From assembly GCA_027579435.1 (NCBI GenBank), contig JANBPK010000750.1, positions 124,001-188,000 on the forward strand: DNA of 64,000 nucleotides. Reading direction: 5' to 3'. Below are positions 1-10,742 of this stretch, piece after piece. This DNA is from Candolleomyces eurysporus (taxonomy: Eukaryota; Basidiomycota; Agaricomycetes; Agaricales; Psathyrellaceae). The stretch's first letter is position 1, and every line of letters starts with the position of its first letter. The notes under the pieces are model-generated. The model did no database searches. It was not told the DNA's origin and saw nothing but the letters and a program-made list of their open reading frames with translations. The position numbers and the translations under genes are program-made.

Positions 1-397
1 TCGACAGCCCCTGGGTCACCGATGAATGGTCCATCCTGCTACTAGTACAGAGAGGTCACATTCGAAGACTGTCTAGCTGACCTACCCCGCCAGTATCGTC
101 CGCTCACGACTCCTAGTACTTACAATGGAGTCCATTATTAGCCTCTTGTCATAGAAACGACTCGGGAAAACACCCACAATTCATTTAAGGTTTTCCAAGA
201 GCTCCAAGCAGGTCCGCGCCCGCTTGACACAGCAGAACAGCGCCGGGAGCTGCAGGCAGGTTAACTTGGAACAAAAAGGTCATTCTCTCCTACTAGAGAT
301 GTGGGNTGTCAAACTAGCCTACCTTCCGTNAATTAGCAGGAATTATAGATGTCAGTCAATGTCTGGTCGTGAATCCGCATGCTATTACCAAACGCTA
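1..397. other. left-edge sequence without a recognisable gene
   Basis: No frame here reads as a recognisable protein. The longer plus-strand frame that starts around 224 runs across the C-terminal exon of the minus-strand glycosidase and is its shadow. The stretch next to 397 would be the 3' flank of that gene. Confidence 0.5.
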
Positions 398-2553
398 TTA
401 CGTCCAGAAGGTGGCCACCACCGACACAGCAGCCGCACCAGCCAACCCAATCCACGAAGAATACCCAGCTACCCGCCCAGCTCCAGACTCCTCACCCACC
501 GACAAACTCCCAACNAGCGTAGAGTTCCCACTGAACAACGTAACACTATCCCCCAGAACGACAAGAGCCGCACCAGGCCCCGGCACGTCCACCACGCATC
601 CCTCTTGGCAGAACATCGACACGGTCTCTTGATCNCCCTCAAGGTTACCGAGGTCCCCAATCGTCTGACCAGCCCACTTGATATCCTTCGTCTCCCTAAC
701 ACTCGGTGCNGTCAATACCCGATACTCTATCTTTTCCGTGAGGTTAGCAGGGATCCTAAACGGTTGACTGTCGCTCTCGTTAAAGTTCAAGAACACGAAC
801 TTCTCAATAGTGCGATCTGCACCCGAGTAAACAGCGTAGCCAGCGGCCGTGGCGTTTGCGTTTGTAGTCGAGTTGTTGATGTTGAGGTCGACGACGAGGT
901 TGCCGTTGGGCGAAGTGAGTTCAGCCAAGAAGAGAGCGGCGTAGTATGGGGAGCCTGTGCGCCACCCGGCTTCGAGAGAGCGTTCGGCCGAGGGTGGGTC
1001 GAAGAGGTTGTATTGGATGCCGAGTTCGCGGGTGTGTAGGTAGACGGCTTCGTATTCCAGAGATGCAGCTTTTAGGCCGACGTCGACAGCCCATAGGGAC
1101 ATCACGAACTGTAAACGAGATGTTAGTATCAAGTTCATGACTTGCAATATAAATGAGGAAATGCGCTAACCATGTCAGAAATGGGACTGCCGCCACACGC
1201 AACCGAGTTGTACTCCGTCATAAGGATAGGTACTCCAAGCTCTTTGGCTCTTGCCTGTCCCTCAGAGTTCCAGGTCAGATAGGGACCAACTGCAAAAGAG
1301 TNANGAGGATGCTGACTGCCATGAGACTCGANGATTTACGCACCATTAGCATGAGTAAGGTANTAAGTCATATTAGTATTCCGCTCATTAACNCCAGAGC
1401 ACGCGTGATTAGGATATCGTTGNAGGCTATCGACCCAAGTCAGGCTCGGAAACGAAGCATGAATGATCTAGCACTAATCACTCACGTATAGTACTTGTAT
1501 TCATATTGATCCATTCCGGCATTGAGGATGTCGATAAGAGTCCTATCAATTCATATAAGCATACNATCATGAGGGCAGAAGGCGGATTGAACTAGAAGCT
1601 CTCGAACTCACCAGCCACAGCATATGGTCGGACCACCGATCATAGGGACACCTCTAGTCAGCGCCCCTCCCTCAGTCAAAGCCTCNATAGCAGTGCCAAG
1701 TTCAGGGATCTAAGGCTAGGTCAGACTTGTATCCCACAGAGAAAGCCAAGCCTAATACGACGTACATAGTCTTCGATTTCATATGCATCCCTTTCGCCGT
1801 GCCCAGCATAAAGATCAGGTTCCTATGAGCAACGAACAGACCAAGAAGATCATCAGCTGCGGCCAAGAAACTCCGTGAAGGGAGGGGACTGACATTGCCA
1901 AGAAGCATCACATCTAAACGGGAACCAAGCATGCTCGTCGCGTCCTGGGCGAGCTCCACGATGTTGGTAAAGTCGTGTCCGTCCCGCATACTCAACCCAA
2001 TCATAAACTGCATGGGCCCCACTTTCTCGTACATGGCATTCAAGACGTCGAAGATGACAGGGCCAAAATGGACCGGAATGTCGTTGAAGTACGCGTCNGG
2101 GTCGATGTGCTCGAGCATGGTCTCGTTGAGCGATCGCATGTACGTCGAGCTAGACNAGGGTACTAAGAATTAGCGNGAGCTCNCCCAGACGATATACANC
2201 GACGCACCCATCCATACCATTCCCTCCAAGCCTAATCCGCAAAGGTTTCGATAGTCGTGCGACCAGGTTGTGCATGTAATTTTGCATAGCTACCGGCATC
2301 GTCTTCGGTGTCGTACCCCCTGCTCAANCCCATCAGCGANTGCCCNAGTGCCAGCAAACCCAGTCGACGTACATAGCGTGTCGAACGAGCTAAGCTCGTA
2401 GGAAATCCCAATGAAGTTATCCGGAATAACATGCGTTGCGTTGGCCGGTGCCGTGCTCGAAACCCGCACGGTCACCGTCGGAAGTGCCGCCAACGCAGGC
2501 CCCAGAGCAGCTAGTGCTGAGAACAACAGTAAAGACCGTATTTTGACCGCCAT
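398..2553 (-). CDS. secreted glycoside hydrolase family 79 (beta-glucuronidase/heparanase-like)
   Basis: Likely an extracellular glycosidase of family GH79, which removes glucuronic acid from arabinogalactan-type or related glycans. The ATG at 2553 opens a hydrophobic signal peptide (SLLLFSALAALGPALAA) followed by DNFIGISYELSSFDTL, the typical start of fungal GH79 enzymes. A later exon reads PLRIRLGGNGMD, also typical. The acid/base motif GN-EPDLYAGHG is intact but split by a 71-nt intron (1823-1893). The nucleophile motif reads GVPILMTEYNSVACGG, with its Glu codon at 1213-1215. The last exon (398 to about 1110) carries the C-terminal beta-domain and ends in a hydrophobic tail (WIGLAGAAAVSVVATFWT), which could be a GPI signal; that is inference. 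Several introns are present and a few Ns fall in codons without breaking frame. The family call is strong; substrate specificity cannot be read from sequence. Confidence 0.88.
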
Positions 2554-3067
2554 ATTNCAAGCAGCAGAAAAAGAATGTGGGATAGAGTGAACGGAACCGG
2601 ATGAAGAACGGAAGGACAGACTGTATAAGACTGTCTAAATAACTCCACTAAGGGGACGGGGGAGACGGAAGGAGTAAAGGTAAGGGGAATTTGNTGTCCA
2701 TTTGGCGTGCCTGTAAAAGCCGTTTGCTAGCCTGCGACCGGGAAGGTGTTCATCCATGATGGTTCGATGCTGNTCCGCCGAGTTGCCTTGGGATGCCGTC
2801 AAATTTTCTCGCGAATTTGCCTCTTGGCATCANTTGAGTCAACGACAAGCGCCTAAGAGCCCGATAAAGGCCTTGGTTTCATCTTGGTTTATCGTTTAAG
2901 GTTTAGGAACGTCATCGTAGAGAATGGTTGTGAACTTTCTCCGGCTGTAGAATGCTTGTCATACCAGCCGGAGGGACACAGCGAACCGCCCTCCATGCAA
3001 GTAGGCGACCACTATCATCAAGCCGAATACCCGGGGTTGTAGACATTAGGTAGAATTTCGGACTACC
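2554..3067. other. intergenic region upstream of the GH79 gene
   Basis: 514 bp between the GH79 start codon and the stop codon of the next minus-strand gene. It should hold the GH79 promoter and the 3' end of the neighbour. I see no coding frame and no clear promoter element. Confidence 0.5.
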
Positions 3068-4248
3068 TTACATACTAGTCGTTACGCGAAATTTATATAT
3101 ACAGATGAGAAGTACTTGGTCACGGTGGCAAAGTTCCACCAGCGCTGGTCTCCATCTCACGGTCNGGGGGGAAGACTCTCCTAAACTGAGACCTGGAGGC
3201 AGTTGGGGCCCAGTATTATAATCTGCTTGCAAAGGGGTAAACGAGTGCACGGCCGATGGGCGGCTGGGCGCGGCAGGATGATTGGAGTCAATGTCACCAC
3301 TGAAAGACATGCCGCGCAAACCAAGCAAAACGCCTCTCTCCTTCAATTCCAAAGCAGCTTCGCGTTGCTTCTGGCGCTTGCGAAGCCAGTAGAATATGAC
3401 TAGCGTGCCGACAACGGCCAATCCACCCAATACACCAACAACGATAAGGACAGGAGGGACGCCTTCCTCGGAAGATTCATGACGAGGTTCCANCAGCAGT
3501 GCAGCTTCTAGATGNTCATCGACNACCATTGCATTGGGTGAANCGANTCCTGCTGCAGGATGGTCACTCGACGCGAGGTATTGTATCCTGTCGACCCAAA
3601 GGCTCTGTCCTGGGGGTAATCGGGTGACTTTGAGCGTCAAAACGTGTGCACCGGCACCAGCGCCCATCCAATGGCATAGCTGGTTGTGGTTGCCCTCTAC
3701 ACGTGATGTTTTGGCAGGAAGGTCTAGGCGCTTGTCATCGACAAAGCATTCCCAAGAAATTTGGGATCTGCTGGAGGCTCCTCCGTGGACGTTCACTGCN
3801 GTGCCTACCCAGACATGAAGAGGAGAGACAGTNTAAGTAGCGAATGTAGAGAGGATGAGNATAAGGAACATACCNGTAAAATTGAAAGCNAGGCTGGCGG
3901 TTCTGTTCGTCNGATGNAATGAACGACTAGAATNNCTAGACTCGGNGGTCATCCTCCAGGATGATGCCTCGGAAGAATCCGAATACCAGCCTTCATCGTA
4001 TCGAATCTTGGAGTCTGTGTTATCAATGGAGGTCCATCGTGCATCATGCACCATTTGAAGGGGTAAGGCGGGGTTGTATGTCCACAATCTTCGCCACAGA
4101 GAGAGAGGAGAGAGAGATGGGTGATAGGTATGTCACCACGAAAGCGAGACTGGCCACCGAACGCAAGGATTAAAGCAGTACCCAGCATCAAAATCGGCCT
4201 CCAGGCTTTGTAGGAAGGTCGGAGGCATTTTCTCCAACCAACGCCCAT
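3068..4248 (-). CDS. single-pass membrane protein with extracellular carbohydrate-binding-like domain
   Basis: A basidiomycete-type hypothetical membrane protein of unknown function. The ATG at 4248 begins a signal-anchor-like segment (ILMLGTALILAFGG). A short intron probably follows: a GT donor near 4154 and an AG about 48 nt on. The ectodomain starts with residues like IDNTDSKIRYDEGW and continues with SWECFVDDKRL and VTRLPPGQSLWVDRIQYL, a pattern common in proteins with a galactose-binding-like fold. A 69-nt intron (3805-3873) separates FNFTG from TAVNVHGG. One transmembrane helix (VLIVVGVLGGLAVVGTLVIF) is followed by a basic stop-transfer segment (WLRKRQKQRE) and a proline- and serine-rich cytoplasmic tail. 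The overall plan resembles a small cell-surface sensor, but no enzymatic motif is visible. The stop codon is at 3068-3070. Confidence 0.75.
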
Positions 4249-5301
4249 CCCCTTTACTGTCGTAACACCGCAGGTTCTGAGCGCCCTAGCATCTGTACCC
4301 GAGCNGTTACCTCAGGCAATGATACCCTAGAATAGAGATAGGTCAGTAAACTCCCTACAAGTTGAACTTCAGATTATAAGTCGTAAGTCGTAGAATGAGG
4401 GGTTGTGTCGTAGGAGAGTCAAGAAAGCCAAATACAAGAGGCAGAGCGCATTTTGACGTCGAGATTGAGGGGAGAGATTGTGTTGAGCACTTTGTTCGGC
4501 CTGTACGGTTCGGCTGCCGNAAACTTTGATCTGCACAGCCACAGAGGGAATCTATTTTTATCCATCGAGATGGAAGTTCTTCGGTCAAACCTTGGTCNGG
4601 AGAGAGACAGCAGAAGGTCTATACACTTCAAAGTAGGCAGCAACAACCAACGTGCAGCAATGNAATTCACGGGCCGCATTAAATACACCTCTAGCGAGAG
4701 TGCTACAACATGAGATAGGGATACAGGATGGGATACGCTAACGAACAACGCTGAGTGAAATTCTACAACCAAGAAACGCAACCGAGGGGGTAGGGCCGAT
4801 ATCACGAGAAAAGAAAAGGGCTACTAAGTCAAAGAATTGGACTTGTACAGGCATAGAATATTTGCTAACAAGTAACAAGGGTCGGAAAATTGGACGCATG
4901 GGAGAGACAGTCAGCAGCAAAGCGAGAGAAGGATGAGATGCACGCAAGGGAAGGGGAAGGAAAATGGGGATGGATCGTAACGATGCATGAATGATGGAGA
5001 GAGAGGAGAAAGGTATGTAGACAGCGAGGCGAGTGAATGGNAAAAAAAAANGAGATATGAAAGAGGAGGGAGAAAAGGGAATCAGCAATGTCCTGAAAAT
5101 GGAATGGAACAACAAGCTCAAGATATCAGCGGTGGANACACCCNCACCGTCCAAGGGATAAAACCCACATCCAAAANNNNGAANCNGCACANAGNCGAGC
5201 TTCTCAAAACAAACAAACAAGACCCCAACGACCGACAGAGAAGAATACACGGGAGAAGGATTGAAACGGGAAGACAAGGAACAATGAATAAGGTTCCGCC
5301 T
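4249..5301. other. intergenic region, N-rich
   Basis: About 1.05 kb between the membrane-protein start codon and the stop codon of the basic/Q-rich gene. Open frames here are low-complexity (serine, leucine and phenylalanine runs from polypurine tracts) and resemble no protein. It should contain the 3' untranslated region of the gene on its right and the promoter of the gene on its left. Confidence 0.5.
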
Positions 5302-6585
5302 TCATGAGTTCTTCCCGTTGGTGCCGTTGGTAAGGTGGGGTTCAATTGCTTCAGTCACGCTCGACCCATTGGTCCGCGGCGATTCTGGGAAAGCCGCAGG
5401 GCTGAACGAGGGTACTGGCCTTGTTAGTTGATGCGAAAAGCGGTTTCGAAAGTCAAGGGAGCTAATGTCAGGTCCATTAGTGTGAGCAAAGGTGGGCGGA
5501 GGAGGGTGATTTGGGACCGCGTTTGGCGGAGGTTGCTGTTGAGATTGGGTCTGTGCAGGAGGTTGAGTTTGAGGTTGCGTTTGGGGGGATGTTGGTTGTT
5601 GGGTAGGCGTTTGCGCTTGCGGCTGCGATTGCTGTTGAGCTTGTACTTCAACAGTGAAGGCGGTCGGCGTCACTGAGGCGGGAGTTGGTTGGCTTGTCTG
5701 CGCAGTCCGCTGCGCCTCGGCGTATTGAACTGAACGCTAGTGGTCGTCAGGTCGTGTTGTCANGGAGTGGAGACGAGTTTGAAGAGGACGCACCTGCGAG
5801 TTCCAACGGTCCCATGCATCTGCAATGACGGGTTCGAGAGAAGCAAGCTCCTCGTTCGTCATGTTGAGCGTGCGTAGAAGGTGGGCTTTCAACAAAGGCG
5901 CACAAGAGAACGACAATAGCAATGTTGAGGCAAACGTCTGGCCTCCGAGCCCTTGTCCCACGCCAGTAAATGTCGGTTCCAAGATGGGGATGGAATGCTG
6001 CAAATCACTCGTAAGAGCGTATTGTCCAGGTTGATATCGCATGGCTTCTTCGACGTCCCCAGCATCGTCCTCCCCCATCTCCATGCCCATATCCCTCATC
6101 TTGCGTTCCTTGACCAAAGCACGGTGCTTTCTTTGTCGCTCGCGTGCAGATGCACGAACCTTGTCTCTCCGATCCGCTTCTTCTCTGGACAAATGAGGCT
6201 GCCCAGCTTCATCTTGCTCCTGGTATCCATTCATGTTAGCAGCCATCGATATTGATTGCGGATGAACCAGCTGATGAGGGAGTGGGTGGCTCTGGAGAAG
6301 GTGCTGCTGGTCCGGCGATGCGTATAGCATTCCTATACCAGCAGCACTTACCACAACCTGCTGCACCTGCTGAGCCTGCGCCTGGGCTTGAGCCTGAGCC
6401 TGGGCGTACTCCTCTGCTTGCTGCTGCTGCTGTGCCTCGAGCTGGGCTTGAGTCTGTGCCTGTGCACGATCCCGTTCGCGTTTCCGTCGCTGGCGTTCTG
6501 CAGCTTTCTCGCGTTTAACCCTCTGNGCCTCTGTCTCATTCTCTCGCGGTCGCTTTCGAGGATTGGTGGCGGTTTGCTCATCCAT
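5302..6585 (-). CDS. basic-region, glutamine-rich nuclear-type protein
   Basis: Two exons (6585-5794 and 5736-5302) with a 57-nt intron at 5737-5793 give a 408-residue protein; both exon lengths are multiples of three. The N-terminus is strongly basic (RKRPRENETE, then AERQRRKRERDR), followed by an AQ-repeat and polyglutamine stretch. A second basic segment (ARERQRKHRALVKERKMRD) follows near residues 150-185. Residues about 205-264 are less biased and hydrophobic (TFASTLLLSFSCAPLLKAHLL) and end in WDRWNSQ at the intron. The C-terminal exon is rich in Gln, Pro and Thr. The composition suggests a chromatin or transcription protein. The basic part resembles a bZIP basic region, but the invariant Asn of that family and a leucine heptad are not evident, so I do not call it bZIP. 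A family of basidiomycete hypothetical proteins shares this layout. Confidence 0.78.
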
Positions 6586-8271
6586 CCTGCGCGAGACACA
6601 AAGGATGAAATCGAGGCAAGATAATGATATTGGCTCCCGAGCTCGAGCAGGCGACGANGTGACCTTGCTTTGCCGACGAGAGTGTGATGCTGGAGTGTGA
6701 CGGGCCCCCTGTGGAAAGTGCGCCCGCAGTGACAATTTCGTGACGAAGAGTGACGGAGGATTCAGGATGAGCTGTCACAAAACCCAGGAATCCAATGATA
6801 ACCNGCCACACGTGGTAATCTCTTGCCTAATCAGGCCAGCCTTCCCCCAAGTGCCGCAAGGCCACAAGGCTGTTTGAACGGCCTGTTGTCCTGACTCCAT
6901 TACATTTAGGCGCGGTAAAAAATATTGAAAGCACTCGGAGCGCCTGAAGGCTNTTGAACTATTATGGGAGGNGGAGGACTNAAGTAGACGAGCNGGTCAC
7001 AGGAATCCCAAATAAACAGCCATGAAAACNTGCTGTGTTCGCTAACCNTGAAAAGATGGGGCAATANGATGAAATTTCCTACAGCACGGGCGCAGACAAG
7101 ACACACCTTTCCTGCTAGGTAGANTGGAANAAGNAGTGGGTGCATGTAGGTCCTCTCGGCCATGTTCGAATTCGGTAATCGGAAATCGCAACAGTCACAA
7201 CGCCTGTCAATCCGTCACAAANANGTCACAATCCGTAACATTTTCGAAAACCACTCTTGTGACCGTGACAAGACGCGATTCTTCGCTCTCTGATGACAGT
7301 NCGACCTTGGGTCTAGACATCTACCATCAACACTCTGCGATTTGAGACGACTTGAGGTGGTTTTTCAACCAAAACAGACNTGCGTCTGTAATGGCTTCGG
7401 CTTACGGTCCTGATCCAGCGATGGGCGCGTCGTCCTTGTTCTCCTCGCCACTCGCAATTCCGACCCGTTCGCAACAATGCTTCGCGTCATAGAATCCNGG
7501 TCTCGTTTCAAAACCCTAATGGATTCGGGGCTTTGTAAAGCAGTGAACATGGGTGCTTGGCGCNGCGATCTGCTGTGTTCGGAGCCATGAATAAGTTGTG
7601 AGTCNCTCAAGCGTTATCAAACCAGGCCCGGATTCATTATCGCTTNTNGAAGGGAAANTTGCGATTGTTCCGCAACTCGGGTCAATTCTAATTTTGAGTG
7701 CTGTGTANAGGTGTTGGCNTGACACAGGAACTTCNTCTCNCTTCCCCGTGGCTTGAANACCGGCTCTACGAGGAACAGGTATTACATTCACTGTTTTTCT
7801 CATGCAGATTTTTTTAATGCTTGTCCGACAAGCCTTGGGNNTTCATCGCCTTCTNNTTGCTTTCGAGGCACTTGCCNGTTNCATGCCAAATTTCGTAAGA
7901 GTTTNCAATTCGCCGAAACTGATCGAGTACTTACGTCGATACTTGGTTTTTGGCGTGTTCATATCCGNTGATGTGGGCATTNAGGGCGTCCCTGNACATT
8001 TATTACCACGGTGGCAAACCGTCCACTCCATCTTCNCTTTTCTGATTCNCCCATGTATGAACATGTCAATGCCAGGTACGAGGCTGAAGTGGANCCGTGC
8101 CTGCACACTCGTGAAAATCGTGCGCTCTCAAAACGCTTCTAGTCACCCCAGTACTGATACNACGCCTGCTAGGAAATTATCTACGAGGGTTCGTTTCTCG
8201 CAAACTGAGGATCCAAGTCAAGAAACAGCGTATTGTACAGTCACCAACTCTCCTCAGCGCAATCCAGGCAA
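6586..8271. other. divergent intergenic region between basic/Q-rich gene and F-box gene A
   Basis: About 1.7 kb containing the promoters of two divergently transcribed genes. It is N-rich. The proximal part (about 6690-6780) contains several TGACG or GTGAC elements, and a second cluster lies at 7194-7272. Short upstream exons of F-box gene A may lie between about 7390 and 8270, but I could not join any of them confidently. Confidence 0.5.
7194..7272. promoter_or_regulatory. cluster of GTCACAA/TTGTGAC elements
   Basis: Within about 80 bp the plus strand has GTCACAA at 7194, 7214 and 7225, and the inverted form TTGTGAC at 7258. Two of the direct copies sit beside CCGT. The spacing is irregular. 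Its place between two divergent genes suggests a cis-regulatory cluster; no factor can be named. Confidence 0.3.
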
Positions 8272-10742
8272 TGCCTCTCGATATTGGCTTCGAGGTAAGT
8301 AGACCAACGGAGAAGCTGTGTCTGTGTGCACTTATCGATGGGCTACATGCTTAATGTCATCCTCATAGATTTTATCTCACCTGCATCCGCTCGACTTGTA
8401 TCACCTGAGCTTAACCACCAAATCTCTTCGTCAGCTTCTGGTTTCTCCGGATGTCGAGTGCGTTTGGAAGGACAGCTTCCGGATACACCAACACGAAATN
8501 CCAAGCCCTCCTCCGAGTATATCNTCGGTCCAGTGGACATATCTCCTCTTTGGGCCGACAATTTGCGAGGTGCGGTTTTTTTCTTCTTGAGAAACGCTAA
8601 CAGCGGGAGCAAGCTAATCCGCGGCCACAGAATTGCAATGGCCCTTTCGCTATCCCCGACTTCGGTCTTGTCAAGAGGCTATGTCGAGATTGTAGGGTGA
8701 GTCTGGTCTTCCAGATAGGNGACTACTCCTCTCAATCAAGTTCGAATTCTTTATGCAGAGACTGCGTTTGGTATCCAANNGCGAGACCATGCGACAGTGC
8801 AGAATCCACCCCCATAACCCCAGAGGAATTAAATTCGGTCTTGTATTGGGGCTCACCGCCAAGTCGGTAGCNTTCTGTAAGCTGACCTTCTGTCTTACGT
8901 CAGGGCCTTNCTGATCGTCTGCCAGGTGTGAACGCCAATAGAAATTCAGACCGNGAATATCAATACGGAACTTTTTACCAGGAAGATCTTCTCCATAATC
9001 TACGTCTTGCTTTCCCTGGNNGCAAAGATCAGGGTCCTGAATGGCCGTCGGTGAAGGATGGGATAATGCAGGAAATGGCTGTNAGATACAAGGTGAGTCT
9101 CGAATATCCCGACCCTTGAAAACCTTACTTAAATCGAGCAGCACGCGCAAGCAACGAAGGNATGGGCCGTNGGCATATTCAANGAGATGCAGGACTTAGA
9201 GGCACCTTATTACAGCAAACGGTGAGTCTNCACCCGCTCAAGATAGAATGGTCGTCCCAATTTCTGCTCCGCTAGTTTCCCAGAGGTCGTCACGAAAAGG
9301 TTGGGATACAGCCATGTCGATATTTCAGCTGCTTCCGACTACATNTCGACCTACTTCCAAGTCACGAACATATCGGGTTTCTCGAGACTAGGTACAGTAT
9401 CATTGGCACCGTTCTCCCCGAATGAGGTGTAACGACTGACAATTTCACCTGTACTCTAGACCTTCTCTATCACGCCCGGTGCCTCCATCCATCATTAGAA
9501 AGTGCCCGAATCAGCAGGCTTAAAACTGAAAACCGCAACCATGTTATAGCGGTATACCAGAGCTATCTACGTCAACTTCCTCCCGTCGAATGGATCCACT
9601 GTCCGCCGGAAAGAAGCCTCGAGACGACCAAGGAGTTCAAACCCTTCTTCAGGCTCAAGAACCATACTTTCAGCCCNGAAAGAGTCGCCACCAAGGATCG
9701 GCTCTCTTACGCGGTAGGAAAATGGCGGACCAANCACCAGCGGAGGGCTTCACGCGAACTTCGGGATTCGTTGCTCTCTCATTGCTTTCCCGAAGAGACN
9801 GCNTTGAAGCGNAAACGAAGAAACCAANTACTTCAAGACGATTCCCTCAACCTTGCCATCGCGGTGTTCTCTTGTGACAAGTGCTTGAGATGTCGGCCNC
9901 ATGCTGCGGGGACAGCTCTCTTTGGATGGGAGGACGTCTCCATCCATCTTTGTGGCTATCAAAAGCCAGTAAATCACCACACCCGAATCGTCTGGTCATC
10001 TCGAGGATACGATGCCGTTGTTTCCCTTTTGGAATACCTCGATCTCGACCCGTGGACTACCACTGTAAGCGATCTGGATAAGCTGGACGCCAGGTTCNTC
10101 TATAACGTTCCTCGTAGAGATGGAATTCGTGGGCGAAATGCCATGACTNGGAGAGAATGTGTAAGTCTTCGTCTCCGTCGTTGAAAGNCATGGCCTATTT
10201 AACCATANNATNATTGAAGGTCATCTATGTACTNCNCACNAATGAACGAGGCGCCAAANATCANTGGGACCGGCTNAGCCCTGCCGCTACCCGTTTCGTG
10301 AAGGATCACGAACGACCGTATCCAGGTCTGGAAAAACCCATTTGGGGCTGCTTGCACTGCCNGGAACATTTAACGGCTGCCGTTTCATATGATGCTGTTG
10401 TGAAGCATGTTACAGAAACGTGAGTCGTGTTCCTGTATTTGAAGCCGTTTCAAACGCATGTAACGACCAGTTTTCAACAGACATGGTATAACGACCCCTG
10501 AACGAGATCNTGATCTTGTTCTCTTCTCCAACCGATTCCTNCAGCCCGGGATATACCGCCGCCGCAAGCAGTTCTTCTANATCCTNGAGCCTGCNTTAGA
10601 CACCCGCTGTCTACGTTGTCTATCCTTGCCGATTGAGAAGTTATGGACCCAATGCAACCTTTTCAAGCACCTTCGAACATCGTGCGTGCTTCTCTTTCAT
10701 ATAAGGTACAGATGTAACATTCATGGATACTCTATCCTTTAG
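8272..10742 (+). CDS. F-box protein A with paired-cysteine motifs
   Basis: Likely an SCF ubiquitin-ligase substrate adaptor. The F-box is split by an intron (8295-8368): MPLDIGFE, then ILSHLHPLDLYHLSLTTKSL, then the usual VWKDSF. After a 61-nt intron (8570-8630) comes a zinc-type segment: CENCNGPF, then RLCRDCR, a CxxC pair followed by a second CxxC pair. Downstream exons include PPVEWIHCPP, a CDKCLRC pair, WGCLHC and a C-terminal CLRC. These match F-box protein B (32.2-34.7 kb) segment by segment in the same order. The start is uncertain: the ATG at 8272 lies at the F-box itself, and the frame stays open upstream without another ATG, so a 5' exon may be missing. The joins between about 8740 and 9470 are also unclear, and many Ns occur. 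The gene may be intact or slightly decayed. Confidence 0.7.

Noticed and set aside
224..1039. 271-codon plus-strand frame over the GH79 C-terminal exon
   Set aside because: It starts with TTG, contains low-complexity residues and lies antisense to an exon that matches GH79 proteins.
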